DNA of 64,000 nt from CAZEHS01 sp964511875. Lineage in GTDB: Bacteria > Bacillota > Clostridia > Peptostreptococcales > Acidaminobacteraceae. Every line of letters starts with the position of its first letter. Positions within the stretch are counted from its first letter, which is position 1. Position numbers and translations under genes: made by a program. The stretch lies in assembly GCA_964511875.1 (NCBI GenBank), contig CAZEHS010000002.1, positions 1-64,000 on the forward strand, given 5' to 3'. Below, in pieces: positions 35,270 through 44,125 of the stretch. The notes under the pieces were generated by a model. It worked only from the letters and a program-made list of their open reading frames with translations, did no database searches and was not told the origin of the DNA.

Positions 35270-35689
35270 ATGTCAAAGCATGTATTGGGAGTAAATCATA
35301 TCGGGATATTTGCTCAGGATCGAGATGAGTCTGTGACTTTCTATCAGGACATGCTCGGATTTGAACACGTGTTTACAGCAGACAATGAGAACAATTCAGG
35401 TCTATATATCACGGTAATCAAAAAAGGGAACTGTGTTCTGGAAATCCTTCAATCCGTTGAAGAGGATCAAAATACCGTTTCATCCGCAAAAGCTTCTATG
35501 AACCATGTCGCATTCGCCTGCGAGAACGTAAAGCAGCTGGCGGCCGACCTTAAAGCAAGGGGTATCGAATTTGAAACTGAAGAAACCATTTATGTACCGG
35601 AATTTGGAGATCCCCCTGCGGATATTGAGATAATATTCTTGCGAGGGCCTTCAGGCGAAAGGCTGGAATTATACGAAACATTTGCATAG
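35270..35689 (+). CDS. VOC-superfamily (glyoxalase/epimerase-like) protein
   Basis: This 139-residue protein has two beta-alpha-beta-beta-beta modules. VNHIGIFAQD and YITVIKKGNCVLEI form the first; MNHVAFACENV and IIFLRGPSGERLELYE form the second. Metal ligands are expected at His in VNHIGI, Glu in VLEI, His in MNHVAF and the final Glu of ERLELYE, the pattern of methylmalonyl-CoA epimerase and glyoxalase I. It lies 17 bases after the flavin oxidoreductase and 19 bases before the importer ATPase. It may epimerise or isomerise an intermediate. Its substrate is unknown. Confidence 0.82.
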   Translation: MSKHVLGVNHIGIFAQDRDESVTFYQDMLGFEHVFTADNENNSGLYITVIKKGNCVLEILQSVEEDQNTVSSAKASMNHVAFACENVKQLAADLKARGIEFETEETIYVPEFGDPPADIEIIFLRGPSGERLELYETFA

Positions 35690-35708
35690 AAGCTTTTGGA
35701 GGAATGGG

Positions 35709-37202
35709 ATGAATATTCTGGAAATGCAGGGCATCGAAAAAAGCTTCAGTGGGGTCAAGGTACTTAAGGACATAAATTTCACAGTGGAAGCCGGCGAGGT
35801 CCATGCTATTTGTGGAGAGAATGGCGCGGGGAAATCGACGCTGATGAAAATATTATGCGGTATCTATGAAAAGGATCAGGGAACCGTACTATTCAAAGGA
35901 AAGGAGATTCTGCCCTCATCATCTGTTGTAGATATTCAAAAGATGGGAATATCGATGATATTCCAGGAGTTGAATCTTCTTGATGAACTTACAGTTGCTC
36001 AGAATATTTTCCTTATGAGGGAAAAGACAAATTTTGGCTTTATCGATGAGAAACACATGGTTGCAATGACAAATGAAATACTCAAAGAACTTGAACCGAT
36101 TGATCCCATGGCCAAGGTTAGAGATCTGGGAATTGCTCAAAAACAAATCATTGAGATTGCCAAGGCCATATCCTCTAATGCAGATCTGATCATAATGGAT
36201 GAACCTACAGCTGTTCTCACTGTTAAGGAAGTTGACATGCTGTTCAGTCTGATACGAAAGCTGAAATCACGCGGTGTGTCCATCATCTATATTTCACACC
36301 GGCTCCCTGAAATTGTGGAGATATGTGACAGGATTACGGTTTTAAGAGATGGCATGCTTGTAGAGACCTGTCACAAAGGAGAGCTGTGCCAGAGGAGCTT
36401 AGCAAATAAAATGGTTGGAAGGGAACTGGAACCTCCTCATGTGGAACCCTTTGTTGACGAGGGGAAGTGTGAAGCTATCAGAGTACAGGGGTTAACAATA
36501 GGGGACTTGGTGAAGGATGTGAGTTTTACAATTCATCGGGGTGAAATTCTTGGCCTGTACGGCCTCGTCGGTGCCGGCAGAAGCGAAATGGTAGAGGGCA
36601 TATTTGGAATAAGGCATCAAACCAAGGGTGACATTTTCATAAACGGAATCAAGGTGAAAATAAGGACTCCTGGGGAAGCCATAAAGAACAAACTGGCATT
36701 CGTAACGGAAGATAGACGTGGGAGCGGTCTGTTCATATACCGTAATATTGTTGAGAATATGACAACCGTCAGCAATATCGTGCAAAAGGGTATACTGTTG
36801 GATCGAAAACGCGAAAATGAAATCACAAAAAAAATGAAAGCCATCTTCCAGATAAAGTATGAATCCGAAGACATGCAGGTTGTACAACTTTCTGGAGGCA
36901 ATCAGCAAAAAATCGTTTTTGGGAAATGGGTGGCCGGTGATGCTGAGATTTTCTTCTTCGATGAGCCCACGCGCGGTGTGGATGTGGGAGCGCGGAAGGA
37001 AATCTACAATCATATCGTTGAAATGTCAAAGCAGGGCAAAGCAATTATGATCATATCTTCAGATTTAACAGAGATTCTTGAAACTTCACAGAGAATCATG
37101 GTGATGCATCAGGGAAGAATTACCGGCGAACTGTCCCATGAAGATGCAACTGAAGAAAAAATCATTTTCTATGCTACGGGCATTGAATCAGGAGGAGATT
37201 AA
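35709..37202 (+). CDS. Ribose-type ABC importer ATPase (importer 1)
   Basis: This 497-residue protein has two fused ATPase halves like RbsA/XylG. The first has Walker A GENGAGKST near residue 36 and Walker B LIIMDEPTAVL. The second has a degenerate Walker A (LVGAGRSEM), the signature LSGGNQQKIVFGKW and FFFDEPTRGVDVGARKE. It powers uptake of a sugar or sugar-like compound together with the permease and binding protein that follow. The ATG at 35709 is preceded by GGAGG. The next gene starts one base after its stop region, so expression is coupled. Confidence 0.93.
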   Translation: MNILEMQGIEKSFSGVKVLKDINFTVEAGEVHAICGENGAGKSTLMKILCGIYEKDQGTVLFKGKEILPSSSVVDIQKMGISMIFQELNLLDELTVAQNIFLMREKTNFGFIDEKHMVAMTNEILKELEPIDPMAKVRDLGIAQKQIIEIAKAISSNADLIIMDEPTAVLTVKEVDMLFSLIRKLKSRGVSIIYISHRLPEIVEICDRITVLRDGMLVETCHKGELCQRSLANKMVGRELEPPHVEPFVDEGKCEAIRVQGLTIGDLVKDVSFTIHRGEILGLYGLVGAGRSEMVEGIFGIRHQTKGDIFINGIKVKIRTPGEAIKNKLAFVTEDRRGSGLFIYRNIVENMTTVSNIVQKGILLDRKRENEITKKMKAIFQIKYESEDMQVVQLSGGNQQKIVFGKWVAGDAEIFFFDEPTRGVDVGARKEIYNHIVEMSKQGKAIMIISSDLTEILETSQRIMVMHQGRITGELSHEDATEEKIIFYATGIESGGD

Positions 37203-37203
37203 T

Positions 37204-38178
37204 ATGGCCGCAGAGGTCTCTGTCGTAAAGAAGAAATCAAAAATAACGGAAATTTTAAGAAGACTCTGGAAAGATAACAGTTATGTGTTCGCCCTAGCGG
37301 TACTTTTGATTTTCGGAGCGTTCGCCAGTGACGCCTTTTTCTCATCAGCAAATTTGTTCAATGTACTCAGGCAGGTTTCGATAGTAGGAATAATCGCCCT
37401 TGGCATGACATTCGTCATTATCAGCGGTGGGATAGACCTTTCAGTAGGATCTCTACTTGCAGTCAGTGGCGTTGTCATCCTCGTTTCTCAAAAAATCGGG
37501 GTACCGATCCCGGCGAGCGTATTATTGGGCTGCCTAACCGGAACGGCGATTGGCGCGGTCAATGGTGTTGTAATTGCAAAAGCGAAATTAGCACCCTTCA
37601 TAGTGACCTTGGCCACCATGACAATTGCCCGTTCCATGGTAATCTTCCTATCTGATGGTTCAAGTATAATCGGAGATGCAAACTCACCCTATACACTTAT
37701 CGGTACTGCTAAGATCGGATCGGTACCCATTCCAGTACTGATATTTTCATTTATGATTATTCTGAGCTATCTTCTTTTAAACAAAACGAAATTCGGAAGA
37801 TACGTCTTTGCAATCGGAGGAAATGAAACCAACGCTTTTTATTCAGGAATCAAAGTCGCAAAGGTCAAAATAATTACGTACGCATTGCTGGGGTTTTCGG
37901 TAGGGATCTCAGCCATGATTGAAACCGCAAGACTTGCATCCGTTTCCTCCTCGTCATCCGGCATGTACTATGAAATGGATGCAATCGCAGCTGTCATCAT
38001 CGGTGGGACATCACTTAGCGGTGGAAAAGGGAATATCATGGGCACTGTAGTGGGCATTATCATTTTAGGTGTCATAGGGAATCTGATGAATCTGATGAAT
38101 ATTTCACCGTATCTGAATGGTGCAGTAAAAGGTCTCATTATTTTAGTTGCGGTACTGATACAAAGACGCGGCAACTGA
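37204..38178 (+). CDS. Ribose-type ABC importer permease (importer 1)
   Basis: This 324-residue RbsC-like permease has about nine membrane helices. It shows the family marks VIISGGIDLSVGSLLA, PFIVTLATM, and IGGTSLSGGKGNIMGT near the C-terminus. ATG at 37204 after AGGAGG, two bases past the ATPase stop. It forms a homodimeric channel with the ATPase of this operon, since no second permease gene is present here, unlike in importer 2. Confidence 0.93.
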   Translation: MAAEVSVVKKKSKITEILRRLWKDNSYVFALAVLLIFGAFASDAFFSSANLFNVLRQVSIVGIIALGMTFVIISGGIDLSVGSLLAVSGVVILVSQKIGVPIPASVLLGCLTGTAIGAVNGVVIAKAKLAPFIVTLATMTIARSMVIFLSDGSSIIGDANSPYTLIGTAKIGSVPIPVLIFSFMIILSYLLLNKTKFGRYVFAIGGNETNAFYSGIKVAKVKIITYALLGFSVGISAMIETARLASVSSSSSGMYYEMDAIAAVIIGGTSLSGGKGNIMGTVVGIIILGVIGNLMNLMNISPYLNGAVKGLIILVAVLIQRRGN

Positions 38179-38222
38179 ATTTTGTGTATTCACAATAAAA
38201 TTGATACTAAGGAGGATTTGAA

Positions 38223-39281
38223 ATGTTCAAGAGAATAACTGCACTTCTTACAGCTGGTATGCTGTGCCTGTCCCTTGTGGCATGCAGCCCCGCATCACAG
38301 GATGCAACAGCATCAGTCGCAACACCGGCAGCTCCTGCAACTGAAAATCAAGGCGGAATGGAAGAGGCTGTTAAGGCTCCTAAAAACGGCAAGAAATACG
38401 TGATTGGTGTTTCACTGCCCTCACCTGATAACCAATGGGTTGCTGCAGTGATCGACAACGCAAAAAATCAGGCTGAAATGGATTCGGAAAATTTTGAAAT
38501 CATCCTTACAACAGCAAACAACCCCGGAAAACAAGTGGCTGACATCGAGGATATGCTGATTAAGGATCCTGATGCAATGGTGATATTCCCCATTGAGTCA
38601 GCACCGATTACTCCAATAGCAGAACAGGTCAAGAATAAGGATATCCCGCTGCTGATTCTGACCAGAGGAATTGAAAGTGAAAATTACGATGCCTACATCC
38701 GTGGCGATGACAGATCCGTAGGTATTGCGGCAGCTCATTATATCGGTAAAAGGTTGAACGGTAATGGAAATATCGTAATGATGCAGGCAGCTCCCTGTGC
38801 AATCACTACAGAAAGAACCAAAGGATTTGAAGAAACTGCTGCAAAGTATTACCCAGGCCTTAATGTAGTTGCGACAGGAAACGGAAATTTTTCCAGAGAA
38901 CCTGCGATGAAGGAAATGGAAAACATCCTGCAAGCGAATGCGAAAATTGATGCTGTATATTCTCAGGATGATGAACAAGCATTAGGCTGCATAGCTGCAA
39001 TCAAATCTGCCGGCAGAGAGACTGAAATGTTCGTAACTGGTGTTGGTGGAAATAAGAGCGTTTTGGAACTATTGATGAATGAAGATCCGATGATGGCAGC
39101 TACTTTCTTCTATTCACCACTCCAAGGAGGAAGTGCTGTGAAATTGGCTGTGAATATGGCCCAGGGACTTGGAATGTCCGATCTTTGGGAAAAATCCGTT
39201 CCAAGAGAGATTGTATTCTCAGCGGATACGATTACATCTAAGAATGCTAAACAATACTATAATCCTGAATCACAGTACTGA
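38223..39281 (+). CDS. Ribose-type ABC importer substrate-binding lipoprotein (importer 1)
   Basis: This 352-residue lipoprotein has a signal peptide ending in LVACS (lipobox, Cys21) and a Ala/Pro/Thr-rich linker. A periplasmic-binding-protein fold of the sugar type follows: VIGVSLPSPDNQWVAAV, DAMVIFPIESAPITPI and VYSQDDEQALGCI. It would be tethered outside the membrane and deliver its ligand to the RbsC-like permease. The ligand class is sugar-like (pentose, polyol, autoinducer-2-like) by family, but not certain. Last gene of the operon, ending at a hairpin shared with the convergent SDR. Confidence 0.92.
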   Translation: MFKRITALLTAGMLCLSLVACSPASQDATASVATPAAPATENQGGMEEAVKAPKNGKKYVIGVSLPSPDNQWVAAVIDNAKNQAEMDSENFEIILTTANNPGKQVADIEDMLIKDPDAMVIFPIESAPITPIAEQVKNKDIPLLILTRGIESENYDAYIRGDDRSVGIAAAHYIGKRLNGNGNIVMMQAAPCAITTERTKGFEETAAKYYPGLNVVATGNGNFSREPAMKEMENILQANAKIDAVYSQDDEQALGCIAAIKSAGRETEMFVTGVGGNKSVLELLMNEDPMMAATFFYSPLQGGSAVKLAVNMAQGLGMSDLWEKSVPREIVFSADTITSKNAKQYYNPESQY

Positions 39282-39333
39282 TCTGTAAGTGCGGTTCGAT
39301 AGAAGATTCATTCATGGATTATGCTCAACAAAA

Positions 39334-39367
39334 AAATCACTCCCTATTTTGAAATGGGGAGTGATTT
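39334..39367. terminator. Bidirectional terminator
   Basis: AAATCACTCCC (39334-39344) pairs with GGGGAGTGATTT across an A/T-rich loop, with an A-run at the left that gives a T-run on the minus strand. It separates convergent genes. Confidence 0.85.
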
Positions 39368-39381
39368 AATGATACCGGCTG

Positions 39382-40134
39382 TTATTGTACCGGTTGTCCG
39401 GTATGGACATTCAAGCCGCCAGAAACCTCAAGATTAATTCCATTACAGGATAATGATTCATCTGATGCAAGGAAATACATCGCTTTAGCAACCTCATCAG
39501 GCGTACAGATTCTTCTTAAGGGATTCGCTACGTTAAACATTTTTATAACTTCTGGAGGATTTGCTAAGAACATTGGTGTTGCACATGCCGCAGGACAAAC
39601 ATTATTCACACGGATATTAAACTTCCCATAATCAAGAGCCATTGCTTTTACCATGTTTACAACAGCACCTTTGGCTGCATTATATGCTGCCATATTATAG
39701 TCTCCGAACATACCCGATACAGAAGCCGTATTCACAATAGTTCCTCCGCCATTTTCAATCATGAACGGCACGAAATATTTGGAAGTAAGATAAATCGATT
39801 TTACATCTACATTAAATAATCTGTTCCAATCATCCTCACTGGTTTCATGAAGCATGCCGCCGGCCCATATGCCTGCATTGTTGATGATGCTGTCTATCCC
39901 GCCCATCGTTTCCATCGTATAGGCATGGAGATTCTTAACGTCAGCATCTTTTGAAACGTTGCATTTGCAAAAGTAGACTTCTTCAGAACCATTTGCTTTA
40001 AGCTCTTCAATTAAGCGGGATCCTTTTTCTTCGTCAAGGTCGACAACCATGACTTTCCAACCCTTTTCCAAGAATAGCCTAGTTGCACTCAAGCCCATAC
40101 CTGATGTTCCACCTGTAATTAATACTCTTTTCAT
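39382..40134 (-). CDS. Short-chain dehydrogenase/reductase
   Basis: This 250-residue SDR has the cofactor motif TGGTSGMGLSATRLF, VDLDEEKG (the Asp after strand two favours NAD), NNAGIWAGG and the catalytic YNAAK preceded by the Ser of TASVSGMFG. The ATG at 40134 follows AAAGGGG; a TTG five codons earlier is possible. It would interconvert a hydroxyl and a keto group on a sugar, polyol or ring substrate. It is divergent from the aldehyde dehydrogenase gene. The two share a 195-base control region with back-to-back promoters and operator-like repeats. Confidence 0.88.
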   Translation of the reverse strand: MKRVLITGGTSGMGLSATRLFLEKGWKVMVVDLDEEKGSRLIEELKANGSEEVYFCKCNVSKDADVKNLHAYTMETMGGIDSIINNAGIWAGGMLHETSEDDWNRLFNVDVKSIYLTSKYFVPFMIENGGGTIVNTASVSGMFGDYNMAAYNAAKGAVVNMVKAMALDYGKFNIRVNNVCPAACATPMFLANPPEVIKMFNVANPLRRICTPDEVAKAMYFLASDESLSCNGINLEVSGGLNVHTGQPVQ

Positions 40135-40200
40135 AATGACCCCTTTCAAAAATTTTGTTATTCAAAAGCCAGAAACAGTTTGGAAATACTATATATGTTC

Positions 40201-40228
40201 ATTATATACAATAAGACCAAATTGTCAA
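40201..40228 (-). promoter_or_regulatory. Promoter of the minus-strand SDR
   Basis: On the minus strand TTGACA (40228-40223), 16 bases, TATAAT (40206-40201): both hexamers are perfect. The sequence TTGTCAACAC at 40222-40231 overlaps the -35 and differs at one base from the TTGTNNACAA motif. Confidence 0.75.
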
Positions 40229-40257
40229 CACATCGACAGGTCGGGCATGTATCTAAG

Positions 40258-40286
40258 TTGACAATTACGATCAATTGTCGTACAGT
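40258..40286 (+). promoter_or_regulatory. Promoter and palindromic operator of the aldehyde dehydrogenase gene
   Basis: TTGACA (40258-40263), 17 bases, TACAGT (40281-40286). A perfect inverted repeat GACAATT-ACGATC-AATTGTC spans 40260-40279 and covers the -35 and spacer, an ideal place for a repressor. The arms relate to the TTGTNNACAA half-site ATTGT. Confidence 0.65.
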
Positions 40287-40329
40287 AAGATATATGTATA
40301 CACAATATGATATGTGGAGGATTTGAGAC

Positions 40330-41817
40330 ATGAAAGAATTCAAACTCTTTATCAATAATGAATGGGTTGAAGCAGAGGATGGAAAAACCTTCTTCAGCTA
40401 CAATCCCTGCAACGGTGAACAGATTGCAGAGCTGGCATATGCATCTGTCAATGATGTTGATAAGGCTGCGAAAGCTGCGTATGATGCCTTTAAAAGCGGG
40501 GTTTGGTCTGACCTGGATTGTGATGAGCGCTCCGCCTATCTGCACCGCGTAGCAGATATCATGGAACGCCGTTTCGAAGAACTTTGCCACTGGGAAGCAT
40601 TGGATACTGGAAAACCGATCCGTGAATGTCGACTGATTGATATACCGTTATCAATACGGGCATTCCGATTCCATGCGGATGCGATGAAGTCGATAAGAGG
40701 ACAAGTAATCACGATACCTGGGAAAGATAAATTTGATTATGTAACATACGAACCATACGGTGTCGTAGCTTGTATTTCACCGTGGAATTTTCCGCTGCAT
40801 CTGTTGACCCGCTCGATCTGTCCAGCTTTGGCAGCAGGCAATACGGTTATTTGCAAAGCGTCAACAACCACACCGATAACTGCACAGATTCTTGGTGAGA
40901 TCTTCGTGGAGGCTGGAGTGCCTGCCGGTGTTTATAATGCGGTTTCCGGCGCAGGTTCAATTGTCGGGGAAGCGTTCTTGGCAAGTGATTATGTGAATGT
41001 GGTGACGCTTACGGGCAGCGAACCGGTCGGACGGCGTTTGATGGAAGCCTCATCCCAGGCGAAACTGATCAAGAAATTAGTCTTGGAGCTGGGAGGAAAA
41101 AGCGCCAGCATCGTGGAGCCTGATTGTCATTTTGAAGGCGCAATCAATGGCGTGACACTGGGCTTTTGTATGAACCAGGGTGAAGTGTGCTGTTCGACAA
41201 GCCGCCTGCTACTATCTGAGGAAATATATGAACAATTCATGGATGCCTTGATTGAGAAAGTCAGTAAGATTCGAATCGGGGACTCCCTTGATGAACGGAC
41301 ACAAATGGGATCCCTCATTGACAAGAAACAGCTTGCCAGCGTTGATCAGGCAGTTAAGCAAGCAGTTTCCCAGGGGGCGCGAATCCGATGCGGCGGTTAC
41401 CCGCTGACGGATCCTCCTTTCGATAAAGGATGTTATTATGTGCCGACCATCCTTGACAATGTTACTCCGGAAATGAATATTTTTCATGAGGAAGCGTTTG
41501 GTCCATTGCTTGCTGTTACAAAATATAAAACGCTGGATGAGGCTATTGAATTGGCTAATGCCACAAATTTCGGATTGGGTGCAGCGATTTTCAGCGAAAA
41601 TCCCAGAAAACTCCATTGGACTGCCAAGAAACTTGATGCAGGGACAATTTGGATGAACACCAGTGCCATGTCAAATATTGAATCACCCTTTGGAGGCAAT
41701 AAGAACAGCGGAATAGGGCGAGAGGACGGCGTGGAAGGTCTCATGGAGTACTTGAAAGTCAAGAATCATATCATGTATGTCGGTGAACCTTACTTTGATC
41801 TTTTTGGAGCGGAATAA
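40330..41817 (+). CDS. NAD(P)-dependent aldehyde dehydrogenase
   Basis: This 495-residue enzyme has PWNFPLHLLTR, the cofactor helix VTLTGSEPVGRRL, catalytic Glu in LELGGKSASIV, catalytic Cys in NQGEVCCSTSRLL (about residue 295), and FGPLLAV near residue 395. The sequence resembles betaine-aldehyde and hydroxymuconic-type dehydrogenases, but substrate assignment within this family is unreliable. TGGAGG precedes the ATG. It should oxidise an aldehyde made in the island to its acid, and so runs parallel to the ferredoxin-linked oxidoreductase at 54039. It is followed by a chemoreceptor gene. Confidence 0.92.
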   Translation: MKEFKLFINNEWVEAEDGKTFFSYNPCNGEQIAELAYASVNDVDKAAKAAYDAFKSGVWSDLDCDERSAYLHRVADIMERRFEELCHWEALDTGKPIRECRLIDIPLSIRAFRFHADAMKSIRGQVITIPGKDKFDYVTYEPYGVVACISPWNFPLHLLTRSICPALAAGNTVICKASTTTPITAQILGEIFVEAGVPAGVYNAVSGAGSIVGEAFLASDYVNVVTLTGSEPVGRRLMEASSQAKLIKKLVLELGGKSASIVEPDCHFEGAINGVTLGFCMNQGEVCCSTSRLLLSEEIYEQFMDALIEKVSKIRIGDSLDERTQMGSLIDKKQLASVDQAVKQAVSQGARIRCGGYPLTDPPFDKGCYYVPTILDNVTPEMNIFHEEAFGPLLAVTKYKTLDEAIELANATNFGLGAAIFSENPRKLHWTAKKLDAGTIWMNTSAMSNIESPFGGNKNSGIGREDGVEGLMEYLKVKNHIMYVGEPYFDLFGAE

Positions 41818-41856
41818 CCGTCTTTTCACTGAAAAGATACAGGAGGAATAAGGTTA

Positions 41857-42678
41857 ATGGATAAAAGCATCATTAACGCTCTGATAGACGTACTGCCATT
41901 GATAAAAGACATATTACAGGAAGATGTTGCAATATCAATTACTGACAGAACGAAGTATTTGGCATATTTCCCCCATGAAAATCTGCCGCTGAAGCTTAGT
42001 GTAGGGGATTTGATCAGCCCGGAAGATCCGCTTATGGAAGCAATGAGATCAAAAAAAATATCTCAGGCAATCATACCCAAAGAGCGGTTTTCAGTAGCTA
42101 TTAAAGGCATATGCTATCCTCTAATTGACGAGAATGGTGAAGTCTTTGGGGCCATAGGTGTTGGTAAAAGCTTGAAAAGACAGGACGAAATTCATCAGGC
42201 GACAGAACATATTTTTGATTCACTGCAACAGACGAATGCAAGCATTGAGGACATTTCAAGCGGTTCACAGAAGCTTGCTGAGACAATTGTCCATATTGCA
42301 GGTCTTTCAAAATCATCAGAGAAAAAAATTGATGATACCGACTCGATTCTTTCAGCGATTAAAAATATTGCTTCACAATCCAATCTGTTAGCACTGAATG
42401 CTGCAATAGAGGCTGCAAGAGCCGGGGATGCGGGCCGAGGATTCAGTGTCGTAGCAAGTGAAATGAGAAAGCTGTCATTGTTAAGCAGTGAATCAGCAAT
42501 GAAAGTGTCTCAAACGCTACTGGAAATCAAAAAATCAGTAGGCGAAATTGAAAGAGAAATCAAAGAGACAAGCTTGATTGCAGAGTCACAGGCGGCTGCG
42601 ACCGAAGAAATCAACGCCATCATTGATGAACTGACCATGTATTCCCATAATTTGACCAATGTGGCGAAGTTGATGTAG
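41857..42678 (+). CDS. Soluble methyl-accepting-type chemoreceptor
   Basis: This 273-residue protein has no membrane helix. Its N-terminal 100 residues form a PAS/GAF-like sensing region of a kind seen before short signalling domains (ISITDRTKYLAYF, GICYPLIDENGEVFGAIGVGKSL). The C-terminal methyl-accepting signalling domain contains ALNAAIEAARAGDAGRGFSVVASEMRKLS (only the core AIEAARAGDAGRGF is diagnostic). It is much shorter than classical chemoreceptors. Lying 39 bases after the aldehyde dehydrogenase and inside a catabolic island, it may sense an intermediate of the pathway in the cytoplasm and link it to motility or another kinase output. Confidence 0.82.
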   Translation: MDKSIINALIDVLPLIKDILQEDVAISITDRTKYLAYFPHENLPLKLSVGDLISPEDPLMEAMRSKKISQAIIPKERFSVAIKGICYPLIDENGEVFGAIGVGKSLKRQDEIHQATEHIFDSLQQTNASIEDISSGSQKLAETIVHIAGLSKSSEKKIDDTDSILSAIKNIASQSNLLALNAAIEAARAGDAGRGFSVVASEMRKLSLLSSESAMKVSQTLLEIKKSVGEIEREIKETSLIAESQAAATEEINAIIDELTMYSHNLTNVAKLM

Positions 42679-42701
42679 CACTAGGGATCCATAGTACTAA
42701 A

Positions 42702-42742
42702 ATGACCTCAGAAGCGGTGGAAATCCCAGCTTCTGAGGTCAT
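42702..42742. terminator. Bidirectional terminator
   Basis: ATGACCTCAGAAGC (42702-42715) pairs with GCTTCTGAGGTCAT (42729-42742), a perfect 14-bp stem. It lies between the chemoreceptor gene and the convergent ABM gene. Confidence 0.88.
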
Positions 42743-42762
42743 GTCAATTTTGGTTATACCTT

Positions 42763-43050
42763 CTAACTGATTTCACGATAAAGATTTACAGACGAACTGG
42801 ATTCGCAGTTTTCCACCAACTTGGGAACAATCGAAGTGAAGTGGCTTGATGCGTTATGCTTCCTGATGGCATCTTCGTTTTCCCATACTTCCAGAAACGT
42901 AAGGATATTGGAATTTTCAATGTCTTCATAAAGAGCATATCGGATGCATCCATCTTCCTTCCTGCTCGCCTGGATCAGCTCCTCGGCCAACCGCCTGAAC
43001 TCTTGGGTTTTTCCGGGCTTGATGATATTTTTTGCAACAATCGTAATCAT
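42763..43050 (-). CDS. ABM-family (YgiN/LsrG-like) small enzyme
   Basis: This 95-residue dimeric alpha-beta barrel protein has the pattern IVAKNIIKPGKTQEF, EDGCIRYALYED and FLEVWENEDAIRKH. The family includes quinol monooxygenases, heme-degrading enzymes and LsrG, an isomerase of phosphorylated autoinducer 2. In an anaerobe an isomerase or non-oxygen reaction is more likely than monooxygenation. It is the last gene of a three-gene minus-strand operon after UPF0303 and Gfo/Idh/MocA genes, 40 bases behind the latter. Confidence 0.8.
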   Translation of the reverse strand: MITIVAKNIIKPGKTQEFRRLAEELIQASRKEDGCIRYALYEDIENSNILTFLEVWENEDAIRKHNASSHFTSIVPKLVENCESSSSVNLYREIS

Positions 43051-43090
43051 GATTCACCTCATTGAGTATTTTCTGTTGCTAAGGTTCGCT

Positions 43091-44113
43091 TCATCTGCAT
43101 CTGACTACTGAGTTGGATTCAACGGATTGCAATGCGCCTGCAACCATGGCAAAGCTTTTGAAGTTATCTTCGAGAGTCGTTTCAGGCGTCTCATCTTTTT
43201 CGAGACAATCCATAAGCATATTGAATCCGAACTCCATTTCAGTGAACTGCATCGAAGGCTGTTTGAGTGTGAGACCTTCTTGTATGGTAGGGATGAAGGA
43301 AACGACTTCGCTTTTTTGGTGCTCATAAAAGGTGACACTGTTATCAGCCCTGAGTTTAATGCATCCTTTTTCGCCAGTGATAGTGAAATTTCCATCCCAT
43401 GAGCTTTCCATGCCGCGGGCGGCCCATGTGCCGTCATAGGTGACGTGAATGCCGTTCTCCATCTTCATTATTGCTTCCGTATTTGGTTTTCCATCGAATT
43501 CCGACCAGCTGGGACGATAGGTGCGGCAATAGACTTCTTCACAGTTGGAGCCGGAAAAAAATCGGATCAGATCGAAATGGTGAATGCAGACGTCCTGCAG
43601 CAGTGGCTGCGCCAGCCCGGCGCGATAACCCTGCAGATCCTCCTGCTTTCTGAATTCAACATTGATTGACTGGATTTTGCCAAGCAGCCCGTCAGAAATC
43701 GCATTTTTGATTGCCTGATTATGTGGACGCCACCGATAATTTTGTGAAGCCATGAATTTAACGGACGGATGGGCGACTTTTGCGTCAACCAGCAGCTGTG
43801 CTTCGTCAATATTCATTGCCAGCGGTTTCTCCATAATTATGTGGATGCCTTTATCCATGGCTCTCTTAGCAGCATCAGCATGAAGGACAGCTGGAATGAC
43901 AATGATGACGATATCAGCCTGAGAATTTTCGATGGCTGCCTTATAGTCTGAATAGGTGATTTCCTTTGCAACGCCGTGATCTGTGCATGCACGTTCAATT
44001 TCAGCAGCACTGCCTGCGACCCCGACGAGCTCGCACCGTTCGGTATTTTGAATGAGATCAAGCCAGCGGACACCCCAGAAGCCCAAACCAAGCAGTAGAA
44101 TTTTATGTGTCAT
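43091..44113 (-). CDS. Gfo/Idh/MocA-family oxidoreductase
   Basis: This 340-residue dehydrogenase has an N-terminal Rossmann fold (LLGLGFWGVRWLDLI), the hallmark EKPLAMN near residue 95, and the catalytic region with VCIHHFDLIRFFSG in the C-terminal domain. Members oxidise hydroxyls of sugars, inositols, sugar acids, or remove C-glycosyl groups through 3-keto intermediates. AGGAGAG precedes the start. It sits 12 bases after the UPF0303 gene. With two SDRs and two alcohol dehydrogenases in the same island, it supports a polyhydroxylated substrate. Confidence 0.9.
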   Translation of the reverse strand: MTHKILLLGLGFWGVRWLDLIQNTERCELVGVAGSAAEIERACTDHGVAKEITYSDYKAAIENSQADIVIIVIPAVLHADAAKRAMDKGIHIIMEKPLAMNIDEAQLLVDAKVAHPSVKFMASQNYRWRPHNQAIKNAISDGLLGKIQSINVEFRKQEDLQGYRAGLAQPLLQDVCIHHFDLIRFFSGSNCEEVYCRTYRPSWSEFDGKPNTEAIMKMENGIHVTYDGTWAARGMESSWDGNFTITGEKGCIKLRADNSVTFYEHQKSEVVSFIPTIQEGLTLKQPSMQFTEMEFGFNMLMDCLEKDETPETTLEDNFKSFAMVAGALQSVESNSVVRCR

Positions 44114-44125
44114 ATTCTTCTCTCC

